Source: Kalaharituber pfeilii
Taxonomy: Eukaryota > Ascomycota > Pezizomycetes > Pezizales > Pezizaceae
Direction: 5' to 3'
Length of the DNA stretch: 64,000 bases
Assembly (NCBI GenBank): GCA_015179045.1
Contig: WHUZ01000058.1
Span: 1 to 64,000, forward strand
Shown here one piece after another: positions 54,788 through 64,000 of the stretch. A program made the translations under genes and the position numbers. The notes beneath the pieces are model-generated. The model was not told where the DNA came from. It searched no databases and was given only the letters and a program-made list of their open reading frames with translations. The first letter of the stretch is position 1; the number at the start of each line of letters is the position of its first letter.

Positions 54788-55326
54788 TGCTGCCTAATAT
54801 AGCAGGGATGACTGCGACGCATCTCCAGTCCGTTCAGGAATGGCGATTGTAGGAATCAGATAAATGCTCTTGCCAAGGCGGGCTCGTTGCATGCACTCCT
54901 TATCAGATTCTCCAATTCTCTTGGAAATTTACCAACGCATTCAGTTCCGTAACTTGGCGTTCCCCCTCGTAAAAGAATTGGGCTATTCTAACAATCAGAT
55001 AATCTAATGAGAGGGGCGCTGTTATCAGATCCTCTGCCTTAGATGAAAGTCCAGCCTCGAACCACGCGTTGCTACTAGTAGGTACTTAGGGTCTTGGCAC
55101 ATGTATTACTTAAGCAATGGTTTAAAGTTGTGTTTCTACTGTTGTACCCTCGCCTCGATGTTTTTGTGCAAAGTTGGCACGCTTATGTAACGCACGTAAG
55201 TACAGCCTTAAAAATTCGAAGTAAGCTACCACCTAGAGTTACTTATGTACGTACGGTCCTCCTGACAGTCTGGAGTACAGTAGCAGTGGTGTGAGGCGTG
55301 ACAGTTCAAGTTTTACGTGCAGTGGG
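54788..55326. other. Intergenic, no feature
   Basis: No supported gene or repeat. Confidence 0.5.
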
Positions 55327-55338
55327 TTTAGGATTGGT

Positions 55339-55623
55339 TTTTTTTTTTTTTTTTTTTTTTTTTATATCAATACTCGCAGTCCGCCCAGAGGGCTATGGCG
55401 AGGGTTTTATTAAAACGAACGCAAAGAAGTCAAAACCAACCCCAAACTATCTACTCCTAACTACCCTATCTACATGTGATGCCCGCGAACTCCTCCATGA
55501 TGCGGGTGGCGCCCGGTATCCCCTACTTCCGTCCCCTATCCGACTCATACCGGACCGATCTGAGCCAACGTCCACTGAGCCTCACCTTCTCAACGTCCGT
55601 CTCCTTTTCCAAGTGGACTACCA
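55339..55623 (-). mobile_element. ORF1-only retroposon, copy 6, 5'-truncated
   Basis: Flanked by TTTAGGATTGGT (55327-55338 and 55624-55635). Poly-T and type 2 tail at the left. The body encodes the end of the RRM-like domain on the minus strand (KVRLSGRWLRSVRYESDRG). Confidence 0.94.
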
Positions 55624-55895
55624 TTTAGGATTGGTGTTGGGAGTACTTGCGTCGTACCTACACTGTCTAAAGTCATTCACCACCGAAGTTGGGCATTCAT
55701 CTACGAGGGCTTGTAGGTTTGTAAACATAGTGTGGCTTTTATTGCTAGCATATTTAGTACGACTTTTCGTAGACACTTTAATGCTGAGTCTCAAAGCACC
55801 ATGTATGCGCCTGCAAATTTGGTCGATCAGATTGGTTTGCCCTGCCGGCAAGGTTCACGGGTGTTGTACATTTCCGTAAGCTGGCTGTTTTGCTG

Positions 55896-56689
55896 TCGTT
55901 CAACCCCACCTACATGCTACAAGCCCATGGCGTTGAGCATCTACATATTGTATCTCCGTGCTGTACATACAAACATTCAGCACCTACAAACGTACCCTCC
56001 GACCCTTCGCTTAGCCCAGATGGAGGCTGCGAACCCTTCCCTCGACCGCGTTGCCCTTCTCGCCTTTCTGCCTCCACCCTTTCTCCTCTAAGTCCTCCCA
56101 GCACTGCCAGGTGACCATCTCGCCATTCAGTCTTCTGCGCCCCATACCTCCCCGTAGGTGCATCGCGCCTCCTCACCGCTGATCGCCCTCCTGCACATGG
56201 CTGCACCTTTCCTAGTCCGCAGCCAGGTGTAGTCGGTGATTACTCTCCAGCACCATCTCACGAATTTTCCTCTTACAAAACCTGCTCATTCCCTCTTCCC
56301 CTCTCTCTTTCACACTACTCTTCGCGCAGACATCCTTCCACGCCCTGTCCTTCGTACCTCATGCAGCCAGCCCCCTCTTTTGCCCTCTCCTCTGCCCTCT
56401 CATTGCCGGCGAGCTACGTGCGCCACCACGCCTTCACGCATGCAAGGCTCATGGCCCTGGACTCCCTCAGCCTCCTCCACCTTTCTGGAGGTCTACCACT
56501 ACACGTGCTAGATCCGAAGTCCTTACCTACCTGGATTTCCCTGCTCTGTTGACCACAGTGATGGCCGCCTGTCGGTCAGTGAGCAGAAGCACCTTCACTC
56601 TGCCGTCGACGTCTTCAGGACCCCCCTCATGCCTCTGCGTTCCACATGGTAACTTTTGTGCCTACTCACCGGTTCCCTTCGGCCTCTCC
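55896..56689 (-). mobile_element. Degraded LINE C-family 3' part
   Basis: Minus-strand relic: a decayed type 3 tail near 55896-55930 (caaccccacctacatgctac), Cys/His and RNase H remnants, and near 56600-56550 a frame reading LLTDRQAAITVVNRAGKS, equivalent to LLADSQAAISAVQKAGKT of LINE C. Many frame breaks. Its far end is cut by the solo LTR at 56695. Confidence 0.8.
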
Positions 56690-56694
56690 AGCTA

Positions 56695-57051
56695 TGTTAG
56701 AAACCATGAGCCGAACACACGCGAAACAGTCCGAGCGAAACAGTCCGAGTGTGTAAAACATCCGAACATCCGCGATGGCCTAAGCACTCCGAACATCCAC
56801 AATGGCCTAAGCACTCCGAACATCCGCAATGGCCTAAGCACTCCGAACATCCGCGATGGCCCAAACACTCCGGACTGAGTATTCCATATTAGGCAGTCCA
56901 AATACTTAGCTGTTCTGTTCACTGGTTTTGTATGCAACTTCGTGTTATAGAGTTTTTGTATATATATGGGCTCTGGAAGCTCCGTTCTTGATTGATCATT
57001 AGAATCGAATACACACATCTCTGAGCCTATTCCTCTGTACTCCTTTTCACA
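56695..57051 (+). mobile_element. Solo LTR, family 2, with TSD
   Basis: 357 bp starting TGTTAGAAACC and ending TTTTCACA, flanked by AGCTA on both sides (56690-56694, 57052-57056). A TATA-like stretch (gtatatatatgggctc) lies near 56958. It contains a 27-bp minisatellite. It is inserted in or beside the LINE relic. No second copy exists in the window, so the call rests on TG...CA ends and the duplication. Confidence 0.75.
56762..56871. repeat. 27-bp minisatellite, 4 copies, inside LTR
   Basis: Four units beginning CCGAACATCCGCRATGGCC and closing TAAGCACT, with few differences. A 14-bp unit (gcgaaacagtccga) is also doubled just upstream. Confidence 0.92.
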
Positions 57052-57150
57052 AGCTACCACCTGCCTGCAGCGCCATCCGTCTCCAACACCTCGTCCTCAC
57101 TGCGGAAACTTGCTGCTCGTCCCGTACGGATAAACGAACTTCCGAACTTC

Positions 57151-57211
57151 TTTTTTTTTTTTTTTTTTTTAATATCATTACTCGCTTGCCGCCCTAGGGG
57201 CTATGGCGAGG
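57151..57211 (-). mobile_element. Tail-only retroposon insertion (type 2), ~61 bp
   Basis: About 20 T, then aatatcattactcgcttg and the reverse type 2 hairpin, ending gctatggcgagg. No target duplication was recognised. Confidence 0.82.
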
Positions 57212-57960
57212 TCTGGTTACCGCAACGACAAGGGCACAAGGGAGGCAAGGATATTGCGAACCTTACTGAGATGATGCAGGAGCTGAAGGTCTACCAGACG
57301 GAATCTCAGAAATGTATGGATGCGTAAATTGTAGAAATTAAGGCCGCGGCTCTCAAGCCGTGTTATCCCCGGAACCAGTATGGAAATCGCGAATATCCTG
57401 CACTAGCGAACAATCTTTGAGGCTGCTATTGGGATGGCGGAATGCACAACAGAGAGACCTGTGAGGAGCTGAACAAGGACATATCTAGAGGAGATGTTTA
57501 CAGGAAAGATCTAGAGTGTACCTTGGGTAAGAGGAGTGGGAAATATCTGCTGAGGGTACCTATTCCAGCAGAAAGTGTATCAGACGCGCCGTTAGTATTC
57601 ATGACGGTCCGGGTATTCAGGTAAGTTGCAGGATGTGTTTCATGGAAGGACTATCAATGGAGGTTATTCTTGGAAGGCTATGCGAACGTTTGGTTCGAGC
57701 AAAGCATGGAAACAGGGATGACGGTCTATAATTACAAGGGAAGTCAACAAGATTCCCTTGGATGCCAGCTAAGCAAGAGAGAAACCGTAGCAGTGCCAGA
57801 CAAATGGGCGGGCTGGGGAAAGTAGGCAGTCGGCAATGAATCCAGCCATTGCTGACTGTGGGAAGGATCGAATGGCAATGCCAATTTAGGCTGAGAGGCA
57901 TAATGATGAATGGGGAGAACAATGCGGGTTAAAACCTGAAGGAAATTGGAAGCTCAGCGA
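57212..57960 (+). pseudogene. Possible Ty3-type gag relic
   Basis: A decayed plus-strand frame with in-frame stops. It reads KDIANLTEMMQELKVYQ, then CYWDGGMHNRETC followed by LNKDISRGDVYRKDLE. The order resembles the zinc-knuckle end of gypsy gag proteins in fungi (CxxC...H...C then a short helical tail), but one Cys is replaced. No pol sequence follows. Not clearly tied to the adjacent LTR. Confidence 0.45.
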
Positions 57961-58073
57961 GAGGGGATTGGGACGCCATTGGAAGGGCCAACTTCGGAAG
58001 GCAGGATCAAACGATTTCATAGAGGCTGGATGGATATTTTTGGCGGCGGGAATGTTGATATTTGACGTTTCAC

Positions 58074-58643
58074 TTGGCCAAAGAGGGGGCCAAGTGCATG
58101 AGGTATGATGGGCAGGCCACTGAGGGTGGGCTGCGTCAAGAGTTAGTTCGAAAAAGAAAAGAGGAGAGGGAGCGTGCAGGGTTTGGGAAGGGCAAATTCG
58201 TGAAGTGGGGCAGGAGAGCACTCACAAGTTACACATGGCTGCGGACTGGAAAAGGCGGAGCTATGTGGAGGAGGATGGTCAGTGGCGAGGAGGTACAATG
58301 TACATGTGGTGAGGCATGGAGTGCTGAGTATGTGGTGTTCAGGTGCACCGAACTGGAGCGACCCAGAGGAAGGACAAAGATGGGGCGCATGTCACCTGGC
58401 AGTCCTGGGAGGACCTAGAGGAGAAAGGGTGGAAGCAAGAAGGTGTGGAGGGCGACCCGGTCGAGTACTGGTTTGCCTGCCTCGATCTGGGGTAGCCGGG
58501 ACGGAGAGCACTGAGTGCTCAAGATGTGCATGTAGATTCCGTAGTTAGGTGTTCCAAACCTGGCCCGGGTATATGGGTCCCTGCCATAGGCTGATAGCCT
58601 GTATGCGGGGTTACGTGAATAAAAAAAAAAAAAAAAAAAAAAA
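58074..58643 (+). mobile_element. LINE C 3' fragment, young, 5'-truncated
   Basis: Nearly identical to 54199-54773 of LINE C: LAKEGAKCMRYDGQATEGGL, TSYTWLRTGKGGAMW, CTCGEAWSAEYVVFRC, then the 3' UTR, the complete type 3 tail and about 24 A. It keeps the G that LINE C lacks near 54310. No convincing target duplication was found. Confidence 0.92.
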
Positions 58644-58873
58644 TTAATGTCCGGCAAGTTCTTGATGCATACTGATTGACGTTGATGCACACGTCATTCA
58701 AATTATTGCATCCTGTCTATGAAGCCAAGCTGTCATTCGGATTCTTCTAAAACTGCAGCACTTCGTAGAGCAATATTGCCAGCAGCTGCCGAAAGCCGCT
58801 GTCGATAGTGCAGTGAACAGTGGGTTGCAGTTTAGCGCAGGGAATAGTCACAATGTGAGGGAGGTGCTTACTA

Positions 58874-59265
58874 CAGTTTTCCCTTGCTATACCGGATCTG
58901 TAAAATCCGGCCTTTTTCGTCCGGTATAGCAAGGTTCCGTTATAGAATAAAATGCTTGGCAGAACAGAATAGGGATGGGCAGGAAAATTAATGTAATTGG
59001 GAACAACGACAGCCTAATTTTATTATGTAATGTTAAGTGTAGTAAAGCATCTGAAAGATGAATGCAATGTGGGATAGCCAAGATTGGACGTATCAGTGTT
59101 AGTGTATCCGGTATAGCAAATATTATTTGTATGGAGACAGGGGGGTAAGTGCCTGGCAATTCCTGTCCGGTCCGGTATTCTTAGTGCGTCGGGTATAGCA
59201 AGAGGGTTTTGTATGGGAGCGGTATGTAGCAACCTGAGAGTATCCGGTATAGCAAGGGAAAACTG
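58874..59265. mobile_element. MITE, 392 bp, pogo-like ends
   Basis: Ends CAGTTTTCCCTTGCTATACC (left) and its inverse (right), flanked by TA. Non-coding. Just inside the left end a second inverted copy (TCCGGTATAGCAAGG) makes a subterminal hairpin around atctgtaaaatccggcc. CAGT ends and TA duplication fit the pogo/Tigger group, but the ends differ from those of the pogo-type element at 26616. Confidence 0.9.
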
Positions 59266-59330
59266 TACTAAGGCCATGATCAGCTGTCACCCTTGTCCTG
59301 TCAGGTTGCTGGGAGGCTGACGTGAGTCTA

Positions 59331-59485
59331 CAGTTTTCCCTTGCTATACCGGACCTCGTTGTACCGGAAACCTTGCTATACCGGATACTCTCAGGTTGCT
59401 ACATACCGCTCCCATACAAACCCCTCTTGCTATACCGGACGAAAAAGGCCGGATTTTACAGATCCGGTATAGCAAGGGAAAACTG
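59331..59485. mobile_element. MITE, 155 bp, inverted deletion derivative
   Basis: Same terminal repeats and TA flanks as the 392-bp MITE, but in inverse orientation and lacking most of the middle. It is only 65 bp away from it. Confidence 0.9.
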
Positions 59486-60223
59486 TATTTAAAATGTGAA
59501 TCGCTGCGAAATCCCAACTTGGTGTCCAAACCTCACCACTACTCACGTTACTTGACCTGGCCAACGCACCCCAAGAACCTGCACATTGCATTACCGATAG
59601 TTTATGCTTCCTGATATATTACAACGACAGAGGGCACATCCATCGAGACTTGAAAACTGAACTATGGCGTAAGGAGAAATTCCCCAATATGTTTCACATC
59701 CTCATGCTGATGCAATATCCAAAACAGCGCGAGGGACATTGAGCTTCTCAAGACCGACTTGTTTAAGATTGTTCTCAAGAACCCTTCATCAACTCCTATT
59801 GCTCCAACCGCCTCCACAAATAATGACAATGCCCCGGGGTCTGCCACTCCCATCGCGTTCTTCGTGCATAGAGGATTGCTGGCGTCATTGTCCGAGGAGC
59901 TACATAAACATACCAACAACGAAATGAGGGAGGGTAGAGAAGGAGTAATGGAGTTGAGTGGGGTTGATGAGGCAACAATGAAGGCATTTGTGGAATGGGC
60001 GTACTTGAAGGAATATACAACGTCAGTAATGTCATTACTTCATATTAAAGCTCGGTTGAGTTTGTTGTTAAGACTCTTCTGATGCGATGATTACAGAGAC
60101 CTCCAAAAAGGGCCTGCAGCGTTGTTGTATCACACAAAAATTTATGTGTTTGCCGACCGCTTCAATGTTGTTACCCTAAAGGGCCTTGCATACTCTAGAA
60201 TTACTGCGATGCTTGCAGAGATC

Positions 60224-61001
60224 ACCGTATGATGTTTCCCGCCGCCGCCACCCGCCGACCGGAAGGGGAAGGAAAAGGCGGACCCACCTGTGCCACGTGA
60301 CGGCAACACCTCCGGCAACAAGAAGAGGAAGGGGAAGACGCCCGCTCCCAATCAGCCCTACGAAATAAAACGCCGACTCAGCGATGAGGAGGCGAAAAAG
60401 ATCGCAGCTTCGGGAGCACCACCACCCGCACCGCCGTCACCCGCACCGGCACCACAGCCATCGCCGCCACCGGTGCCGGCACCATCATCACCGAACACAC
60501 CACCACCGTCGCCACACAAGCCAAGACGGAAGCTTCCGACCCAGCAAGAAGCGTTCCGGCGACACCGTGCCACCACCAAGACCTCTGTCAAGACTGGAAT
60601 CGTTGTACATGGGGTAGCATTGAGGAAGGATCTGGGGAACGTACAACGATGGCTGGTTGCAGATAACAAGGACCTGAAGAAGGTGGTTGGGATCCGTTGG
60701 TTGAGAAAGAAGGACCTACTAGTTGGAGAGGGGAAGAAGACGAGCTCCATAGTGGTTTATCTGGAAGACCAACAGGACATCGACAAGGTGCGACTCGGAG
60801 GAAGATGGTTGAAAGTGAGCCAGTACGAGGCGGATAGGGGACGGAGATGAGGAAGGAGATGAGACGGACTGGCCGCTCCCCCCGCAACACTATGTAAACC
60901 GCGGGCATCATGTATTTAAAGTTGCTTACTTCTTTCGTTCTTTTTGGAGTTTTTTAATAAAAACCCTCGCCATAGCCCTTAGGGCGGCAAGCGAGTATTG
61001 A

Positions 61002-61039
<38 letters not shown>
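60224..61039 (+). mobile_element. ORF1-only retroposon, copy 4, inside BTB exon
   Basis: Flanked by TTGCAGAGATC (60213-60223 and 61040-61050). 5'-truncated at about 816 bp; type 2 tail and about 35 A at the right end. Same strand as the BTB gene. Confidence 0.96.
60290..60850 (+). pseudogene. ORF1-like protein of copy 4, N-terminally truncated
   Basis: An open frame without its native start (the element is truncated). It carries KKRKGKTPAPNQPYEIKRRL and ARKIA-like EEAKKIAASGAPPP, a proline-rich linker, and the whole RRM-like domain from GIVVHGVALRKDLGNVQRWL to GGRWLKVSQYEADRGRR. Belongs with copies 2 and 5. Confidence 0.82.
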
Positions 61040-61042
<3 letters not shown>

Positions 61043-61859
61043 CAGAGATCGGGATGGTGGCAGAGAAAGCCGATGTGGAAGCTATGGTGGCAGTGGTCAA
61101 CTATGCGTTTGGGAATCTTCCATTTTCATCCAGCAACCCAAAGATCATCTCCGTCCCCAGAGAGCCACTTCTGAAGTATTTTGCGCATTACACTTCATGG
61201 GCACTCGACGTGTTCACAACCAGCGAAGCATTCTGTGACTTACTGGTACAGTGTCCGGATTTCGCACAGGCATTGGTTCTTAATTCCAATCCCGCCCGGA
61301 GGCCACCATGGGTGGACGCAGTGTCCCAGGGCAGTGATGGTGAGGTGGTGAAACCTCCTGAAGTGAGCGTGACCAGTGAAGAAGACAAATCACACATCCT
61401 CAGCAGACACTGCTCCAACTGCGACTATGTTGGAGTGATGAGCATTATGTGCAAGCGCTGTGATAAGGTCGATCTGGAGATCGGCGTTGTGGTGGTAACC
61501 ACGGTACCGATGGAAAGAATAAGGCCATACGCGGGCCGGAGCGGTACTCATCGGTAGGGCCACATGATGACATATGGGAAGAGAATTATGATTAAGAAGC
61601 GAGATATGTATGTATAGGCTCAGTTGGAAGGGGAAGGTGGTCTATAAATTGGATGTAGATAGGACTGTGGAAAAAAGGAAGCAGCAACAGGCATGGATAC
61701 AGGCAAGCAGCAGGATACACGGAGATATACAGACATGGACAGATATGGACACGCACGGACAAGACAATTGAAGACTCTTTTCTTGACATTTGATTATTGA
61801 GGCCGCCCTTGAGGCTTCGTTCCGCCAGCTCTAGATACGGTACCCGTGCGAAACAGTGG

Positions 61860-62123
61860 ATGCTGTTGAGCCGTCATCACAGCGTAAGGATTAAAATTGA
61901 TAATTCCGTGCTTTGGACTGTGGGTCAAGACAGAATATCTGGCTCACAAAAGGATTTCTACTATACTTGCAAGTGGTGCAAAAATAAAACCAACTACGAC
62001 TATTTCAGCTGGATCTACCCCTATGAAAATAAGAACTATAACGTGGCCGCGAACGTTGGCTCGTTGGTCTGTCGAAAGTGCAACGCACCAGGTTTCTTTG
62101 GCAAAATTGAGATTCAAGATTGA
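61860..62123 (+). CDS. Possible 87-residue zinc-ribbon-like protein
   Basis: ATG at 61860. Two CxxC pairs spaced about 32 residues apart: YYTCKWCKNK and LVCRKCNAPGFF. Such spacing suits a zinc ribbon, but no family is recognised. It lies 300 bp after the BTB gene on the same strand and could also be a further exon or relic. Confidence 0.4.
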   Translation: MLLSRHHSVRIKIDNSVLWTVGQDRISGSQKDFYYTCKWCKNKTNYDYFSWIYPYENKNYNVAANVGSLVCRKCNAPGFFGKIEIQD

Positions 62124-62230
62124 GTTGTTCCGCGCTTTCTTCTCTATCCATATACCCCCTACACCAAGGACGGGATACACCTGAAGTTGTATTTTGGCTT
62201 TATTGTAGCTAGGATTGCGTTGCGGATTTC

Positions 62231-62296
62231 TTTTTTTTTTTTTTTCCTTTTGGTTCACATAACCCTGCATACAAGCTACGAGCCTATTGCAGGGAA
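62231..62296 (-). mobile_element. Tail-only retroposon insertion (type 3)
   Basis: Poly-T, then ggttcacataaccctgca, acaagctacgagcctatt and gcaggg: the reverse of the type 3 tail. Possible diverged duplication TGCGGATTTC (62221-62230) and TGTGGATGTC (62297-62306), 8 of 10 matching. Confidence 0.8.
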
Positions 62297-62469
62297 TGTG
62301 GATGTCGTTTGATGGAATAATAGTAGTTCAGTTTTATTGCAGTTTTATTGAAGACGTGCTACATTCGCGGCTATCACACGTACGTAAGAAGTTGTGACCC
62401 AATGGAGCAAAGTGTTTTGTTCGATTGCCCGTGACGGCTTACTCCACCGGCCTGCTGAGCAAGTTTCTT

Positions 62470-62600
62470 CCCCCCGCAATACCATACAAACCGCGGGCAT
62501 CATGTATCTAAGTTTTATTTCCTTTCTTTTAAATAAAATCCTCGCCATAGCCCATAGGGCGGCACGCGAGTAATCAAATAAAAAAAAAAAAAAAAAAAAA
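62470..62600 (+). mobile_element. ORF1-only family 3' fragment, 131 bp, with TSD
   Basis: Flanked by GAGCAAGTTTCTT (62457-62469 and 62601-62613). The body matches the 3' UTR of copy 4 (aaaccgcgggcatcatgtat), then the type 2 tail and about 22 A. Confidence 0.95.
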
Positions 62601-62854
62601 GAGCAAGTTTCTTATTCTACTCGCCGTTGTGGTTACATGAATACTCTACTTCAAGCGTTTGATGCGGTGCCACGCTACACAGCAATTTTTTTTTTTTTTT
62701 TTTTTTTATATCAATACTCGCGTGCCGCCCTATGGGCTATGGCGAGGGTCTTTATTTAAGTAAAGGAAAACTAAAATGTAGCTACATGAAACCCACGACT
62801 CTCACTGGTATTATGGGTGGATGATCCAAGCCGATGCAGGGGGACGTCCTTTGC

Positions 62855-63886
62855 CTATTTCCATCCCCTGTCTGACTCATACCGGCAGACTCTCAACCAT
62901 CTTCCTCCTAGTCTCACCCGGTCTACTTCCGTTGTGTCCTCCAGGTATACAACTACTGAACTTGTCTTTTTCCCTTCCTCCCTCAATGTCGTCTTGTTCC
63001 TCAGCCATCTGATCCCCGTAATCTTTCCTATATCTTTATTGTCTGCTTCCATCCATCTTCGGACATTCCCGAGGTCCTTCCTCAGGGCTATCCCATGTAC
63101 TACGATGCCTTCTTTGGGAGTGGTGGTACCGGGGTTGGATGGGTGTGTCGGGGGTCTGGCTTTTGTGGTTTGAGGGGTTTTGGGTTTCGGCGGGGTGGGC
63201 GTGGGGCGGGGGTGGGTCTGGGGGCCGATGGGGTCGCTGCTGTGGTGCTGGCAGGGGTGCTGTCGGTGGCTGGGTTCCCAACCGGTGGTGCAGTGGCTAT
63301 TTTCCTAGCTTCCGCGTCGTCAAGTCTGCGTTTAAGGGCGTACGGCGTTTGCGCTGAGGCCGCTTTGCCTTTCCGCTTTCTTGTCTCAGTCTTGACCGCA
63401 GGGGCAGGGGCGGAGTGGGTTGTTTTTTTTTTTTTTTTTTTTATTTCACGTGACCCCACTTGTAGCTGTTCGCCATGGCAGGGCGGAGTGGGTTGTGGGC
63501 TCGGGGGAGGGCTCCTCCGAATGCACGATGTCAATTGTGCTGAAGCCGAGGACTTCAGAGGTGCTCTCCATCGGTTGTATGTCTATGCACGTGTTGGGGC
63601 TAAGCCCTAGTGGCTGCAATGGCAGTGGTGGTGGTGGGGGTGTGGCGGGCGGGTGTGGATCTGTCTGTATACTCAACCTGCCCCATTCATTGTCTTCGAA
63701 GCGTATGCTTAGGATCGAACCCTCCGTTGGGTGCTGGCCATGGTTCGAGTAGTACCTCCAAGGCGATGCGGCGATTTTGCCCAGATCGAATTTATGGTCT
63801 TGTAACTCCTCGTCTAAGACTTCCCAGTCCGGGAGCGGGGGGAAAGGCGGCGGGGGCCCTCTCCGTGTCTTTTTGCTTCTGGGCAT
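62855..63886 (-). pseudogene. ORF1-like protein of copy 5, interrupted and frame-shifted
   Basis: Start MPRSKKTRRG at 63886. N-terminal module with EGSILSIRFEDN; motif LGLSPNTCIDIQ; then the frame is broken by the nested tail (63423-63480). It resumes with RKRKGKAASAQTPYALKRRL and AEARKIA. The frame then ends at KKAS (63100), and -1 sequence gives the RRM-like domain from GIVVHGIALRKDLGNVRRWM to GGRWLRVCRYESDRGWK (stop near 62855). The frame change falls at a CCCAAAG heptamer in the register of a -1 slippery site. Confidence 0.8.
63423..63480 (-). mobile_element. Tail-only retroposon insertion (type 1), 58 bp, in copy 5
   Basis: Flanked by GGGCGGAGTGGGTTG (63408-63422 and 63481-63495), 15 bp, exact. 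The insert is poly-T plus the reverse of the type 1 tail (cttgtagctgttcgccatgg). Confidence 0.95.
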
Positions 63887-64000
63887 TTTCTTATTAGGTC
63901 GTGGCGCCGGTTAAGGTCTTTTCTATTGGCTCTTGGCGCGGAGTTGATGGTGGATGTGTTGGAAACAGCGGTAGTGAGCTGAACGATTCCTCGAAATTTA

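Larger units (their letters stand above)
59728..61557 (+). pseudogene. BTB-domain protein gene split by a retroposon
   Basis: The first visible exon (59728-60021) follows a CAG acceptor and lacks an ATG, so the start lies in an unseen upstream exon or was lost. It encodes DIELLKTDLFKIVLKN, then IAFFVHRGLLASLSEELH, VMELSGVDEATMKAFVEWAY: a BTB/POZ fold. A 75-nt intron (60022-60096, GTCAGT donor) restores DLQKGPAALLYHTKIYVFAD, RFNVVTLKGLAYSRI, the typical continuation. The exon is then interrupted at 60223 by ORF1-only copy 4 and resumes at 61040 with LAEIGMVAEKADVEAM, ending with a Cys pair region (HCSNCDYV, CKRCDKVDLE) at 61557. BTB proteins mediate dimerisation or Cullin3 recruitment; function here unknown. 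Confidence 0.87.
62686..64000 (-). mobile_element. ORF1-only retroposon, copy 5 (5' end off window)
   Basis: Poly-T from 62686, type 2 tail, coding region, CCAATA-box leader; the 5' leader continues past the window edge. It contains a nested type 1 tail at 63423-63480. Confidence 0.92.

Noticed and set aside
56695..57960. LTR and gag relic as one element
   Set aside because: The LTR has AGCTA on both sides, so it is solo; the gag-like part lacks N-terminal gag and a primer-binding site next to the LTR.

Overview
This is a transposon-dominated stretch of a fungal nuclear genome, most likely a filamentous ascomycete. The pointers are short introns (48-75 nt) with GTATGT-like donors and CTAAC/CTAAT-like branch sites, fungal-type LINEs of the Tad1 kind (endonuclease, reverse transcriptase, RNase H, poly-A tail), a pogo/Fot1-type DDE element, a MULE with a SWIM finger, and fungal BTB and HNH genes. 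The genus cannot be fixed from sequence alone; a Pezizomycete is a guess. No tRNA, rRNA or CRISPR array was seen.

Layout. 1-1660 is a CpG-rich satellite of about 138 bp. 2805-5947 (minus) is a five-exon host gene whose N-terminus looks ParB/sulfiredoxin-like; it carries several single-base frame breaks. 6548-9797 (minus) is a 5'-truncated LINE (LINE A). 10514-11089 and 33841-34435 are two solo LTRs of one family. 11.1-25.1 kb is gene-poor, with tail-only retroposon scars. 25122-26476 and 30012-31526 are two copies of a retroposon that encodes only an ORF1-like protein; between them sits an intact-looking pogo-type transposon (26616-28840). 36802-37849 (minus) is an apparently intact two-exon HNH protein gene. 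39.9-43.9 kb holds minisatellites and a degenerate tandem repeat. 44322-54773 is a full-length LINE (LINE C) with an intact 829-residue ORF1, into which a third ORF1-only copy and a MULE have jumped; the MULE was itself hit by smaller insertions. 55.3-59.5 kb is a mosaic of LINE relics, a solo LTR, a gag relic and two MITEs. 59728-61557 is a BTB-domain gene split in an exon by a fourth ORF1-only copy. 62686-64000 holds a further copy running off the window.

The unifying theme is a retroposition system. Three families of 3' tails share one stem-loop architecture ending in poly-A. They close LINE A (type 1), LINE C (type 3) and the ORF1-only family (type 2), and they also occur as tail-only insertions of about 58-130 bp with clear 11-15 bp target-site duplications. 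The ORF1-only family encodes a proline-rich protein with repeated short motifs and a conserved RRM-like C-terminal domain. It resembles in concept the half-LINE (HAL1) situation of mammals. It is the best candidate for an undescribed system here.
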